Assembly (NCBI GenBank): GCA_029055565.1
Contig: JAIDCZ010000007.1
Span: forward strand, 1-64,000
Reading direction: 5' to 3'
Origin: Clostridiales bacterium
GTDB lineage: Bacteria > Bacillota > Clostridia > Christensenellales > Pumilibacteraceae
Length of the DNA stretch: 64,000 bases
A program made the translations under genes and the position numbers. This document shows, in pieces, positions 22,948 to 32,425 of this stretch (position 1 is the stretch's first letter; the number at the start of each line of letters is the position of its first letter). The notes below the pieces were generated by a model. It made no database searches. It was not told the DNA's origin and saw nothing but the letters and a program-made list of their open reading frames with translations.

Positions 22948-24447
22948 ATGGACGAAAAAAACTCCTTGACGGAAATAGACACGGTAAGCGCTTCGGAACG
23001 CAAGGCTCCGATAGCGCCGCCCGCGCATAAAGCCATCAAGAAAAAATCTACGATAGTAAAACTTGTGCTTATCGGCATAGTAATGGTGATAGGCATAATT
23101 TTCGCGTTTGTCCCGATGCGATTCGGACTCACGCTCTACCATCCGTTTTTGTCAAAGGAATCCATCAGCCTGGGCCTCGATCTTCAAGGCGGCGTGTACG
23201 CCGTGTATCAAGCGACCAATACCGATACGGAAAACTTCGATTCCAAAATGGAAGGCACCAAGGCTTCGCTTGAAAGCTTGCTGTCCAGCAAGGGATATAC
23301 TGAGGCGACAATCGTGCGCGAGGGCACCGATCGTATTCGTGTAGAAGTACCGGACGTGGACGATCCCAGCGGTATACTGAAGGTTATAGGCGAGCCTACC
23401 ACGGTTAGGTTCGTGCTTGACAGCACTAACGAAACGATTATAACGGGCGACAACATAGTCAACGCCGATTCCGGTTATACCGAGCAAAACGGCTACGTCG
23501 TCAGTCTTGAATTCGACTCGGAAGGCAGAAAGAAGTTTGCCGAAGTTACCGCCAACAATCAAGGCAGTACGATAAGCATATACTTGGGCGACTCTACTTC
23601 TCCCATTCAGACTGCCAATATCAACGAAACCATACCCAACGGCAGAGCGATAATCTCCGGTAACTTTACCGCCGATTCCGCAAAAGAGCTTGCCGGACAA
23701 ATAATGAGCGGCACGTTTGACGTAGCTCTTGAGCTTAAGGAATCGCAAACCATTTCGCCCACGCTCGGCGAGGACGCAATGAAGTACGGCTTGATTGCCG
23801 GTATAGTCGGTTTGGTGCTCGTTATAGCATTCCTTTGCGCCATATACGGCATGATGGGATTTGCGGCCGCGCTCGCGCTTATCATTTACTTGATTATATA
23901 CTTGTTCTTCTTGGCCGTGTTGCCGTGGGTACAGCTTACGTTGCCCGGTATTGCAGGTATCTTGTTGAGTATAGGTATGGCTGTTGACGCAAACGTAATT
24001 ATATTCGAGCGTATTAAGGATGAGTACCGCGGCGGTAAGTCTATTATGGCGGCTTATCATGCGGGCTTTAAAAAGGCGTTGTTTGCAATTCTCGACAGTA
24101 ACGTAACTACGGTTATCGCGTGCGTGCTGTTGATGTTGCTCGGCACCGGTTCTATCACCGGTTTTGCGCTCACGTTGCTCGTAGGTGTTCTTATATCGTT
24201 GTTTACTGCGCTCGTTGTTTCGCGTGCATTGCTCAAATACTTTATCAACCTCAATTCCTACAACGCCAAGCTTTACCGCCTTAAACGCGGCAAGCAGTTC
24301 GAGGGTCTTGACGCCGGTTCTACCGACGCGTCCGTTTTGGCGGATATGGAACGCGAAAAACAAGCTAAAGAGGATAAACAACAAGAAAAAGAGCGTGCTA
24401 AGGCTGAGCGCCGTTCGCGTAAAAACAAAGGAGGCGAGACGGCATAA
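22948..24447 (+). CDS. secD: Protein translocase subunit SecD
   Basis: Membrane subunit that uses the ion gradient to complete protein export after SecA/SecYEG. Residues 1-38 are a polar cytoplasmic tail, followed by TM1 (IVKLVLIGIVMVIGIIFAFV), the periplasmic P1 domain with the family motif GLDLQGGVY, and the five-helix C-terminal block with GLVLVIAFLCAIYGMMGF and GMAVDANVIIFERIKDEY. A basic, Lys/Glu-rich tail ends the protein. At 499 residues it fits Gram-positive SecD. The stop overlaps the secF ATG by one base. Confidence 0.97.
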   Translation: MDEKNSLTEIDTVSASERKAPIAPPAHKAIKKKSTIVKLVLIGIVMVIGIIFAFVPMRFGLTLYHPFLSKESISLGLDLQGGVYAVYQATNTDTENFDSKMEGTKASLESLLSSKGYTEATIVREGTDRIRVEVPDVDDPSGILKVIGEPTTVRFVLDSTNETIITGDNIVNADSGYTEQNGYVVSLEFDSEGRKKFAEVTANNQGSTISIYLGDSTSPIQTANINETIPNGRAIISGNFTADSAKELAGQIMSGTFDVALELKESQTISPTLGEDAMKYGLIAGIVGLVLVIAFLCAIYGMMGFAAALALIIYLIIYLFFLAVLPWVQLTLPGIAGILLSIGMAVDANVIIFERIKDEYRGGKSIMAAYHAGFKKALFAILDSNVTTVIACVLLMLLGTGSITGFALTLLVGVLISLFTALVVSRALLKYFINLNSYNAKLYRLKRGKQFEGLDAGSTDASVLADMEREKQAKEDKQQEKERAKAERRSRKNKGGETA

Positions 24448-25811
24448 TGAAACTGAAAGAAAAATTTAACAACTTGATGGAAGGCGACTTCCGTATAGCT
24501 GAAAAGCGCAAAGTCGTATTTATAATTCCGCTTGTTATCGTGGTTATTGCTGCTATCATGATGATAGTGTTCAGATTTACTTTAGGCTCTGCGTTCAACT
24601 TGGGCACCGACTTTACCGGTGGTTACTCGGTTGACGTTAAGCTTGGCAACAAACTTACTGAAAGCAACAAGCAAGTTTACTTCGATCAAATAGAGGAAGT
24701 TTTTGCGGCCGTTACTGCCGAAAACGACAAAACTTACAAGGTAGAAATTTCCGGCGCTATGCAGTTGCAAGGCTCGGGCGATACCGCTTCCATTCGCGTA
24801 AAATATGCGCAAATAAGCGGCGTAAGCGAAAACGAAATGAGCACTTACGTCAATCCGGCTATCGTTACTGCGCTTGAAAACAAGGTTCTTAACAAGGTTC
24901 CCACCGTCGCAATCAACGGCAAAGTGATAACCGCAACCTACGACGAGGTTATAAACGCCGACGGCGACGACAGTCCGTTTGCCGATTTGCGTGCCGCGTT
25001 TATCAAGGCTCTGCCTAACATTAACGAAAGCACGAGCGCTGGTATTACCGTTACCGAAAGCGCGATTACGCTGAATCCCGACAACAAAAAGCAAATAATT
25101 ATCACGAGCACGACGGACGTAAGCAATTCGGCCAAGGTGCGCCGTGCAATAGTTGCCGCTATGAACCTTCCCGACAAGTATTCCGGTTCGGTTTCCGGCG
25201 GCGATATGGTTGGCGCAACCGTATCTACCGAGCTGTTGTTTACCGCTATTCTTGCCGTGTCGCTTGCGCTTATATTCATGCTTTGCTATATAGGCATTCG
25301 CTTCCAGCTTTCCAGCGGTTTGGCATGTATTATCGCTTTGTTCCACGACTTGCTTATAATGTTCGCGGCTATGGCTATATTCCATGTGGAAATTAACAGC
25401 ACGTTTATTGCCGCGCTCATAACGATACTCGGCTATTCCATTAACAACTCGATTATCATATTCGACCGCGTACGCGAAAATATGCGTTCGGTTTACGCCA
25501 AGAACATGACGCCGGAGGGCATAGCCAACAAGTCAATCAAGGACACTCTGTTGCGTTCCATCAACACGACCATTACTACGTTGATTATGATAGCTATGGT
25601 TGCCATTATAGGCGTAAGCGATATAAGAATATTCGCTATACCCATTATAATCGGTTTGTTGGCCGGTACGTATTCGTCCATCTGTATTGCGCCGTCGCTG
25701 TGGGCGTTGTTCCAACGCGTAGGCAAAAATAGGGCCAACTTCAATCTGCCGCCGGTAGAAAAAAAGGATAAAAAACAAAAGCAAGCTAAACAGTCTAAAA
25801 CCGGTGCATAA
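24447..25811 (+). CDS. secF: Protein translocase subunit SecF
   Basis: Partner of SecD. TM1 (VVFIIPLVIVVIAAIMMIVF) is followed by NLGTDFTGGYSVDVKL, the SecF version of the periplasmic motif. The C-terminal block holds SLALIFMLCYIGIRFQLSSGLACIIALFHD and LGYSINNSIIIFDRVREN. At 454 residues it is longer than most SecF proteins (about 300), with the excess in the extracellular domain between TM1 and TM2 (about residues 80-260). A lysine-rich tail closes the protein, just before a strong terminator. Confidence 0.96.
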   Translation: MKLKEKFNNLMEGDFRIAEKRKVVFIIPLVIVVIAAIMMIVFRFTLGSAFNLGTDFTGGYSVDVKLGNKLTESNKQVYFDQIEEVFAAVTAENDKTYKVEISGAMQLQGSGDTASIRVKYAQISGVSENEMSTYVNPAIVTALENKVLNKVPTVAINGKVITATYDEVINADGDDSPFADLRAAFIKALPNINESTSAGITVTESAITLNPDNKKQIIITSTTDVSNSAKVRRAIVAAMNLPDKYSGSVSGGDMVGATVSTELLFTAILAVSLALIFMLCYIGIRFQLSSGLACIIALFHDLLIMFAAMAIFHVEINSTFIAALITILGYSINNSIIIFDRVRENMRSVYAKNMTPEGIANKSIKDTLLRSINTTITTLIMIAMVAIIGVSDIRIFAIPIIIGLLAGTYSSICIAPSLWALFQRVGKNRANFNLPPVEKKDKKQKQAKQSKTGA

Positions 25812-25819
25812 ACAACGAT

Positions 25820-25848
25820 AAAAAGCCTTCCCGAGAGAAGGCTTTTTG
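25820..25848 (+). terminator. Intrinsic terminator after secF
   Basis: AAAAAGCCTTC and GAAGGCTTTTT form a perfect 11-bp stem with a 6-base loop and a T run. Confidence 0.92.
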
Positions 25849-25880
25849 GCATAAAAAATAATATTTACTACGTGTGAGCA

Positions 25881-28223
25881 ATGAATTTGACTACGCAAAA
25901 AATTAGCAACGTTACACCCAATATGGACGAGGTTGAACGCATTAGTAAAAAACTCGGGCTTAATAAAAAGCTAGTGGAGTTGTTGTTTTTGCGTGGTTAC
26001 GACAACGTTGACTCTATAGAAGTGTTTTTGCATCCCAGCGTAGATAATTTTTATCCACCCGAAAGCATGCTTGGCATGAACGAGTGCTGTGAGCGGTTGC
26101 ACCAAGCTATAGATAATAACGAGCGAGTAGTCGTTTACGGCGACTATGACGCCGACGGAATTTGCGCTTCGTCTATTTTGTCGTTGTACTTATCCACGCA
26201 GGGCGCAGAGGTGTATACTCACATTCCGGACAGACTAGGCGAGGGGTACGGACTTAACAGCGACAGTGTAGAGCGCATTATCGAAAACGTAATGCCCGAT
26301 TTGATTTTGACTTGCGACTGCGGCATTTCCGCGGTTGAAGAAGTTGAGCTTGTAAAGGAATTGGGCGTGGATATTGTCGTTACCGATCACCACGAAGTGG
26401 GCAAGGTAGTGCCCGATTGCGTTGTGGTAAACCCGCACCAATCGGATTGCAAATATCCGTTTAAGGATTTGTGTGGCGCCGGCGTTGCGCTTAAAATAGT
26501 GCAAGCAATGGGCGGTATTCAAGCCGCAAGCGCGTATTACGATCTTGCAGCCATAGCCACCGTTGCCGACCTCGTAAGCCTTACCGACGAAAATCGTTTG
26601 ATCGTGCAGTTGGGCCTTATGAGTATGTCCAACAGCAAAAACTTCGGCGTTGCCGCACTTGTCGATTCGCTCAAGCTCAAGTCGGTCACGTCTTCGGATA
26701 TAGCCTTCCGTATAGCGCCGCGCATAAATGCCGCCGGCAGAATGGGCAGTGCTTACCGCGCGTTTGAATTGTTTACTTCGTCCGATCCGACCGTAGTTTC
26801 GGACAGATTGCAACAAATTATCAATGCCAACAACGATCGTAAAACGCTGTGCGACGACCTTTACGGTCAAGCTATAGAGCTGTTGAAAAATGAGGACCTT
26901 ATTACGCGTCGCGCAATAGTCATAGCCAGCGACAAGTGGGAAAAGGGCATTACCGGCATTCTTGCGGCCCGACTCGTCGGCGACTTTAAGCGGCCGGTGT
27001 TTATACTCGTTAAGAGCGGCGACGAATACAAGGGTACGTGTCGTAGCGTAGAGGGCATAAATATTTACGATTTGCTTAGCAAGCAAGCCGATATACTTAA
27101 GGAATTCGGCGGGCACAACCAAGCCGCCGGCTTTACCATTTTGCCGCAGTATATAGACGAGTTTAAGTCGCGTATATGTACCACTCTGGAAAGCGTGGAT
27201 ATAGATACGTTTATTCCGTCATTAAAATACGATATGGAGCTTAACGAAAGCGAGGCTAACGCGGATTTTGCCGCGTCGCTGGAGATGTTGGAGCCTACCG
27301 GTAACAACGGCAATCCCAAGCCGCTTTTTATGACGAGAACGACGTCGCTTACGGCTACACCGTTAAAGAATAATATTAACCATACTATACTCAAATCCAG
27401 CGGCGGTTTGCAATTTTTTGCATACAATTCTTACAAGCTGAACACTTATTACAGCGGCGCTACCGAGCGCGAAATAGTGTACGAGCTGATTGACGGTGAT
27501 TATTCGCCGCGCTTGTATTTGCGCGGCTGTGCGTTGAATAGGCTGGCTATAAACGACAAACTTGCGCGTGCCGGATACTTGCGCATGCTTAACTACGCGC
27601 CGCGCGACGAGTATAAGTATACTAAATACGGCAAGGCCGAGCTTAATTCGCTTATAGACAGCAAGTTCGGTATTTTGATTATAGCCGGAAGCAAGCGCGC
27701 TTACGACGAATGTGCAAATCTGAATAACGATAACATAGTAATGCACGAAATACTATCCGAAACAGCTGTAAACGTATACACGCGATTGATTGTTGCGCCC
27801 GAGCTATCCAAGTCGTTTATGCTGGAAAATTACAAGCGCGTTATATTTCTCGACTATCCGCCGTCGTTGAACGTTGTAGGCTATATCAACGGGCGTACTG
27901 ACGCTGAGGTGTATATTCCGGAGCACGATAACCGTGCCGAATTGTTTGATTGCGTTAAGTCCGATCGAAAAGTATTCGGGGAGTATTACAACGCTATTAA
28001 GGGGCATTCCACCATTAAGGCGCCAAACGTATACGCGTACTTTAAGGCGCTTTGCGCAAGAGTGAAAAGCTTGGAGCTTCCGCAGTTTATTGCATGCTTA
28101 TCCGTATTTACTCAGCTTAAGCTTTTGTCGTTCCGTCCCGACAACGGCGTTGCCATATTCAACGCCAACAATCCGCTTGAAAATTCGGATATTTACAAGA
28201 CTATCGAGGCGTGGCAATCATGA
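25881..28223 (+). CDS. recJ: Single-stranded-DNA-specific exonuclease RecJ
   Basis: 5'-3' exonuclease on single-stranded DNA in recombination and mismatch repair. The DHH-phosphoesterase motifs are present: VVYGDYDADGICASSI (motif I), LTCDCGIS, VTDHHEVG (DHH), and the DHHA1 part with GGHNQAAGFTI. The 780-residue length matches Firmicute RecJ, which carries an extra C-terminal region. The Shine-Dalgarno sequence is weak (GTGAG) and no clear promoter is seen after the upstream terminator. The stop overlaps the rel start (ATGA); the same pair is adjacent in many Clostridia. mutS and mutL further down add a repair theme. Confidence 0.95.
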   Translation: MNLTTQKISNVTPNMDEVERISKKLGLNKKLVELLFLRGYDNVDSIEVFLHPSVDNFYPPESMLGMNECCERLHQAIDNNERVVVYGDYDADGICASSILSLYLSTQGAEVYTHIPDRLGEGYGLNSDSVERIIENVMPDLILTCDCGISAVEEVELVKELGVDIVVTDHHEVGKVVPDCVVVNPHQSDCKYPFKDLCGAGVALKIVQAMGGIQAASAYYDLAAIATVADLVSLTDENRLIVQLGLMSMSNSKNFGVAALVDSLKLKSVTSSDIAFRIAPRINAAGRMGSAYRAFELFTSSDPTVVSDRLQQIINANNDRKTLCDDLYGQAIELLKNEDLITRRAIVIASDKWEKGITGILAARLVGDFKRPVFILVKSGDEYKGTCRSVEGINIYDLLSKQADILKEFGGHNQAAGFTILPQYIDEFKSRICTTLESVDIDTFIPSLKYDMELNESEANADFAASLEMLEPTGNNGNPKPLFMTRTTSLTATPLKNNINHTILKSSGGLQFFAYNSYKLNTYYSGATEREIVYELIDGDYSPRLYLRGCALNRLAINDKLARAGYLRMLNYAPRDEYKYTKYGKAELNSLIDSKFGILIIAGSKRAYDECANLNNDNIVMHEILSETAVNVYTRLIVAPELSKSFMLENYKRVIFLDYPPSLNVVGYINGRTDAEVYIPEHDNRAELFDCVKSDRKVFGEYYNAIKGHSTIKAPNVYAYFKALCARVKSLELPQFIACLSVFTQLKLLSFRPDNGVAIFNANNPLENSDIYKTIEAWQS

Positions 28224-30406
28224 GCGACGGCATGTCCAAACCGGAAGCGCAAAAGATTGTCGAAAGGGAAAGCGTGCATTTGCGCTCGAGATACGCGTTG
28301 ATGTACACCGACAAGCAAATAGAGTTGCTTGACAGTGTTTTGTCCTATGCCGTAAAGATGCACGGCAACCAGCGCAGAGTATCGGGCGAGCCGTATATTA
28401 TACACCCGATAGCAGTCGCTGATATTTTGCTCGATATAGGCATGGACAGTCCTACTGTGGCCGCTGCGCTGTTGCACGACTGTATAGAGGACACAGAGTC
28501 CACTCCGGAGGAGATTACTGCGCTGTTCGGCGCGGAAATTTGCACGCTGGTCGAGGCCGTTACCAAACTGGCAAAAATGGTGTTCAAGTCCAAGCTGGAG
28601 GAGCAAGCCGAAAACTTTAGGCGTATGTTTTTTGCAATGGCAAAGGATATACGCGTAATTTTGATTAAGCTTGCCGACAGACTTCACAATATGCGCACCG
28701 TAGACGTTCTTTCCCGAGATAGGCAAATAGCCATGGCTACCGAAACTTTGGATATTTACGCGCCGCTTGCGTCGCGGCTGGGTTTGTCGTTTATCAAATG
28801 CGAGCTGGACGATTTATGCCTAAAAACGTTGCATCCGGAAGCGTACGACGAGCTTGTAAAAGCCGTATCGCTAAAGCGCGCCCAGCGCCAAGACCTTGTA
28901 GTAAGCATTTGTGAAACGGTGCGCAAAAAATTGGCCGAGCTAAAAATCAACGGACAAGTAAGCGGCAGACCCAAGCATTTTTACAGTATCTACAAAAAAA
29001 TGGTCGGACAAAATAAAACGTTCGATCAGATTTACGACCTTACCGCAGTGCGCGTTATCGTGGACAGCGTACAAGACTGCTACACCGTTTTAGGCGCCAT
29101 ACACACTATATGGAAACCTATACCGGGGCGGTTTAAGGACTATATAGCAGTACCTAAACCTAACAACTATCAGTCGTTGCACACCACGGTTATTACCGAC
29201 GGCGGTGCGCCGTTTGAAATTCAAATCCGCACCTTTGAGATGCACAAGATTGCCGAGTACGGTATTGCCGCGCACTGGAAGTACAAGGAAAATCGCGTTG
29301 CCGATTCCGACCTCGACGAAAAGCTTAAGTGGCTACGCGGCGTTATGGAAACGGAAAAGGAACAGACTGCCGATCCCGAGGAATTTTACGACTCGCTTAA
29401 GCTGGATTTGTACAGCGGGCAAGTGTTCGTGTTCACGCCGCGCGGGGACGTTATAGCAATGCCGGAGGGCGCAACGCCGGTCGACTTTGCGTATACAGTT
29501 CATTCCGAGGTGGGTAACAAGTGCGTTGGCGCCAAGGTCAACAACAAGATAGTCCCGCTCGAAACCAAGCTGAAAACCGGCGATTACGTGGATATTATAA
29601 CGTCGCAAAACTCGAAAGGCCCCAGTCGCGATTGGTTGCGGTTTATTAAGACGTCTGCGGCTAAGAGCAAAATACGCGCATTCTTTAAGCACGCCATGAA
29701 GGAGGACAACGTCAAGCGTGGCAAGGAGATTTTGGAGCGCGAGGCCAAAAACCGCGGGTATTCGCTTAGTGACTTGTTCGTTCAAAAGTGGCTCGATACG
29801 ATTATGCTGCGGTATTCGTTTTCTTCCGTAAACGATTTGTACGCATCCATCGGCTACGGCGCGTATACGCCCAATCAAATACTGCTAAAGCTGATAGATC
29901 TTTATAAGCGCGAGCATCCCGTAGTGCCCGAAAATATAGTAAGCACCACCGTAACTAAGGTTGACGGACAAGGCATCGTCGTAAACGGACACAGCGATAT
30001 GCTTGTGCGCATGGCAAAGTGCTGTTCGCCGGTCCCCGGTGACGGCATAGTGGGATATATTTCGCGCGGGCGCGGCGTTACCATTCATCGTGATAATTGT
30101 CCAAACGTAAGGAATGCGGAGGACTATCGACTGATAGAAGCGCATTGGAGCGGTAATAAGTGCGCGCCGTTCGTCGCGTCGCTTACCGTAGAATGTCAAG
30201 ACTCCGGTGGCGTGCTTGCGCGCATAACCAAAGCGGTGTCCGACATGAAGGTGTTTATCGAATCGCTTTCCGCGCGGTCGGACAAGGCCAACCACGGCGT
30301 TATTTCGCTTAGCGTGCGCATAACGTCGCCAGAGCAGCTCGATATGGTTATCAACAAAATAAAGGGCTTGCGCAACGTCGACAAGGTTTACCGTACGGTA
30401 AAATAG
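28220..30406 (+). CDS. relA: Bifunctional (p)ppGpp synthetase/hydrolase Rel
   Basis: Long RSH enzyme that makes and degrades the stringent-response alarmone. The HD hydrolase domain has an intact ALLHDCIEDTE motif, so hydrolysis is expected. The synthetase domain contains GRFKDYIAVPKPNNYQSLHTTV. A TGS domain (VFVFTPRGDVIAMPEGATPVDFAY), a zinc-finger/helical region (KCCSPVPGDGIVGYISRGRGVTIHRDNCPN) and a C-terminal ACT domain follow. The ATG at 28220 overlaps the recJ stop. 728 residues is normal. It is probably the only long RSH of the organism, as usual in Firmicutes (inference). Confidence 0.96.
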   Translation: MSDGMSKPEAQKIVERESVHLRSRYALMYTDKQIELLDSVLSYAVKMHGNQRRVSGEPYIIHPIAVADILLDIGMDSPTVAAALLHDCIEDTESTPEEITALFGAEICTLVEAVTKLAKMVFKSKLEEQAENFRRMFFAMAKDIRVILIKLADRLHNMRTVDVLSRDRQIAMATETLDIYAPLASRLGLSFIKCELDDLCLKTLHPEAYDELVKAVSLKRAQRQDLVVSICETVRKKLAELKINGQVSGRPKHFYSIYKKMVGQNKTFDQIYDLTAVRVIVDSVQDCYTVLGAIHTIWKPIPGRFKDYIAVPKPNNYQSLHTTVITDGGAPFEIQIRTFEMHKIAEYGIAAHWKYKENRVADSDLDEKLKWLRGVMETEKEQTADPEEFYDSLKLDLYSGQVFVFTPRGDVIAMPEGATPVDFAYTVHSEVGNKCVGAKVNNKIVPLETKLKTGDYVDIITSQNSKGPSRDWLRFIKTSAAKSKIRAFFKHAMKEDNVKRGKEILEREAKNRGYSLSDLFVQKWLDTIMLRYSFSSVNDLYASIGYGAYTPNQILLKLIDLYKREHPVVPENIVSTTVTKVDGQGIVVNGHSDMLVRMAKCCSPVPGDGIVGYISRGRGVTIHRDNCPNVRNAEDYRLIEAHWSGNKCAPFVASLTVECQDSGGVLARITKAVSDMKVFIESLSARSDKANHGVISLSVRITSPEQLDMVINKIKGLRNVDKVYRTVK

Positions 30407-30415
30407 GTAATCAGC

Positions 30416-31030
30416 ATGATTATAGATTGCATAGAAACGAGCAAAAACTATACCGATACGTATTTGATTATAGAGGGGAGCGACGCATTAGTCGTTGACC
30501 CCGGCGGTAATTACGAATTTATTATTTCGCGTTTGGCTATGCACGGCGCTACGGCTAAGTACGTGCTTATCACTCATTGGCACTTCGATCATGTGGGCGC
30601 AGTGGCTCAGCTTGCCGAAAGCGGTGCCAAGGTGTATATTTCCGCAATAGATTACGACTTGCTGGTAAAGGGTGACTTTTACGTAGACCTCGGAATTTTC
30701 GGTGAACGCGTTTTGCCGTTTACCGCCGACGTTACGGTGAGCGACGGCGACAAGCTCTGCCTTTGCAACCATAATTTTACCGTTATTGCAACGCCGGGAC
30801 ACAGCCCCGGAGGGGTTTGTTACGTAATGGACGGCGATTGTATCTTTTCGGGTGATACACTGTTTTGGCGCAGTATGGGTCGTACCGATTTTCCGTTATG
30901 CTCGCATTCCGAATTGGTTAGCTCGATAAAACGGCTGTTTGCACTCGACGGCGATTACAAGGTATATCCCGGCCACGGCAAAAGCACCACGCTCGACTAC
31001 GAGCGCAAAAACAATCCTTATGTTCATTGA
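30416..31030 (+). CDS. MBL-fold metallo-hydrolase (glyoxalase II-like)
   Basis: A 204-residue metallo-beta-lactamase-fold hydrolase. The metal-binding motif THWHFDHVGA, the later ATPGHSPGG histidine, FSGDTLFWRSMGRTD and the final YPGHG histidine are all in place. Such short proteins follow rel in Clostridia and are annotated as glyoxalase II-like hydrolases; the substrate is unproven. It begins 10 bases after rel and overlaps hemZ by 11 bases. Confidence 0.9.
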   Translation: MIIDCIETSKNYTDTYLIIEGSDALVVDPGGNYEFIISRLAMHGATAKYVLITHWHFDHVGAVAQLAESGAKVYISAIDYDLLVKGDFYVDLGIFGERVLPFTADVTVSDGDKLCLCNHNFTVIATPGHSPGGVCYVMDGDCIFSGDTLFWRSMGRTDFPLCSHSELVSSIKRLFALDGDYKVYPGHGKSTTLDYERKNNPYVH

Positions 31031-32390
31031 TATAAAACAAAACACCGAGTTATTAGACGTAGCCAAGCTTTTTTACTTTGGTGATTGTCCCGATATATCG
31101 CTGTCGGTTGACGGCAATTCATTTTCGGTAAATATAGACGGCAAACCAACGACGCGCGTATACGACGATAGTTGTTATAGCGTAATTCCAAACGCGCACA
31201 GGGTACAACGCTTGTCAAAAATAGCCGTATACGACGCACTGTGCGATTATACTGGGCGTGTTATGCCGTGGGGCGCGTTGACCGGCGTTCGGCCGACCAA
31301 GCTGTTTTACGAATGCTTACGCGCGGGAAACGACGCGCAAGCGGCAACGGCGCTTATGCAAAAGGTTTACCGCATTAGTCAAGCGCGCGCCGATGTACTG
31401 AACGGAATCGTTAAAGCTCAGCAAGGCAAAGTATTCTTTTCCGACGATTACTATAATCTGTACGTACATATTCCGTATTGCACCACGCGTTGCAGTTATT
31501 GCTCGTTCGTTTCGTTGCCTATTTATAAATGCAAACAGCAGTCTTACGACTACGTAAAGCTGTTGTGCGAAGAGATTAAAAGTTCTACGGCATTTCTTGC
31601 CGCACGCGGAAAAAAGCTGTTGTCCGTGTATATCGGCGGGGGAACGCCGACCGCACTCGACGAAAAAGCGCTCGAAGCGTTGCTTGCGGCTATTGACGTA
31701 AGCGGCGTGGAGTATACGTGCGAAGCCGGTAGACCGGACACTGTTACAAAGGAAAAGTGCGAAATTATGAAGGCGCGCGGCGTGACGAGGGTTTGTGTAA
31801 ATCCGCAAACACTAAACGACAAAACGCTTGCAAAGATAGGCCGTAGTCATACCGTAAAGCAGTTTTACGACGCGTACGAGTGCGTTAAAAGCTTTGGGTT
31901 CGATATTAACTGCGATCTTATTGCCGGCTTGGAGGACGAAACGCCCGAGGACTTTATTCGGTCTTACGACGGCATTATGCGGCTTGCGCCACACAATATT
32001 ACAGTGCACTCGCTATCAAAAAAGAACGGCAGTGCAATTAGGTACACTAACGGTGAGAACGAGGGGACCGTACAAATGCTTAACTACGTTCTTGCCCATA
32101 TGAATGGTTATAATCCGTACTACTTGTATCGGCAAAAGCGCCAAGCTTGCAATTTGGAGAACATCGGTTTATCCTTGCCAAACAAGGAATGCGTAAACAA
32201 TATTACGACTATGGAGGAAACGGTAAGCGTGGTTGCGTGCGGCGCCGGTGCAATTTCCAAGCTTGTTAAAGACGGCAAAATCGTTAGGCATGCGAACGTG
32301 CGTGACGTGGGGTTGTATCTTGCAGAATACGACTACAGACTTAAAGCCAAGCACGATTGTTTTACAAACGTGTTGGACAATGGCGTATAA
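31020..32390 (+). CDS. hemZ: HemZ-like coproporphyrinogen dehydrogenase / radical SAM protein
   Basis: Radical SAM protein of the HemN/HemZ group. An N-terminal domain of about 160 residues precedes the cluster motif YCTTRCSYCSF (CX3CX2C). SVYIGGGTPTALDEKALE and INCDLIAGLEDETPEDF are typical of the family. In Bacillus HemZ is linked to anaerobic coproporphyrinogen III oxidation, yet many Clostridial homologs occur without a heme pathway, so the substrate is uncertain. The ATG at 31020 is chosen because the track's upstream start lies in the MBL gene and the family begins with similar residues. No good Shine-Dalgarno sequence is visible. Confidence 0.85.
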   Translation: MFIDIKQNTELLDVAKLFYFGDCPDISLSVDGNSFSVNIDGKPTTRVYDDSCYSVIPNAHRVQRLSKIAVYDALCDYTGRVMPWGALTGVRPTKLFYECLRAGNDAQAATALMQKVYRISQARADVLNGIVKAQQGKVFFSDDYYNLYVHIPYCTTRCSYCSFVSLPIYKCKQQSYDYVKLLCEEIKSSTAFLAARGKKLLSVYIGGGTPTALDEKALEALLAAIDVSGVEYTCEAGRPDTVTKEKCEIMKARGVTRVCVNPQTLNDKTLAKIGRSHTVKQFYDAYECVKSFGFDINCDLIAGLEDETPEDFIRSYDGIMRLAPHNITVHSLSKKNGSAIRYTNGENEGTVQMLNYVLAHMNGYNPYYLYRQKRQACNLENIGLSLPNKECVNNITTMEETVSVVACGAGAISKLVKDGKIVRHANVRDVGLYLAEYDYRLKAKHDCFTNVLDNGV

Positions 32391-32395
32391 ATTAC

Positions 32396-32424
32396 TGTAC
32401 ATTCGGCGGGTTTTGGTGTATAAT
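32396..32424 (+). promoter_or_regulatory. Possible promoter at the miaB start
   Basis: TGTACA, 17 bases, perfect TATAAT. The -35 is poor. The -10 box ends 1 base before one candidate ATG and 7 bases before the second. Confidence 0.35.
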
Positions 32425-32425
32425 T

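Noticed and set aside
23152-24384. 410-codon open frame on the minus strand
   Set aside because: It is the shadow of secD; its composition is typical of an antisense frame and secD is unmistakable.
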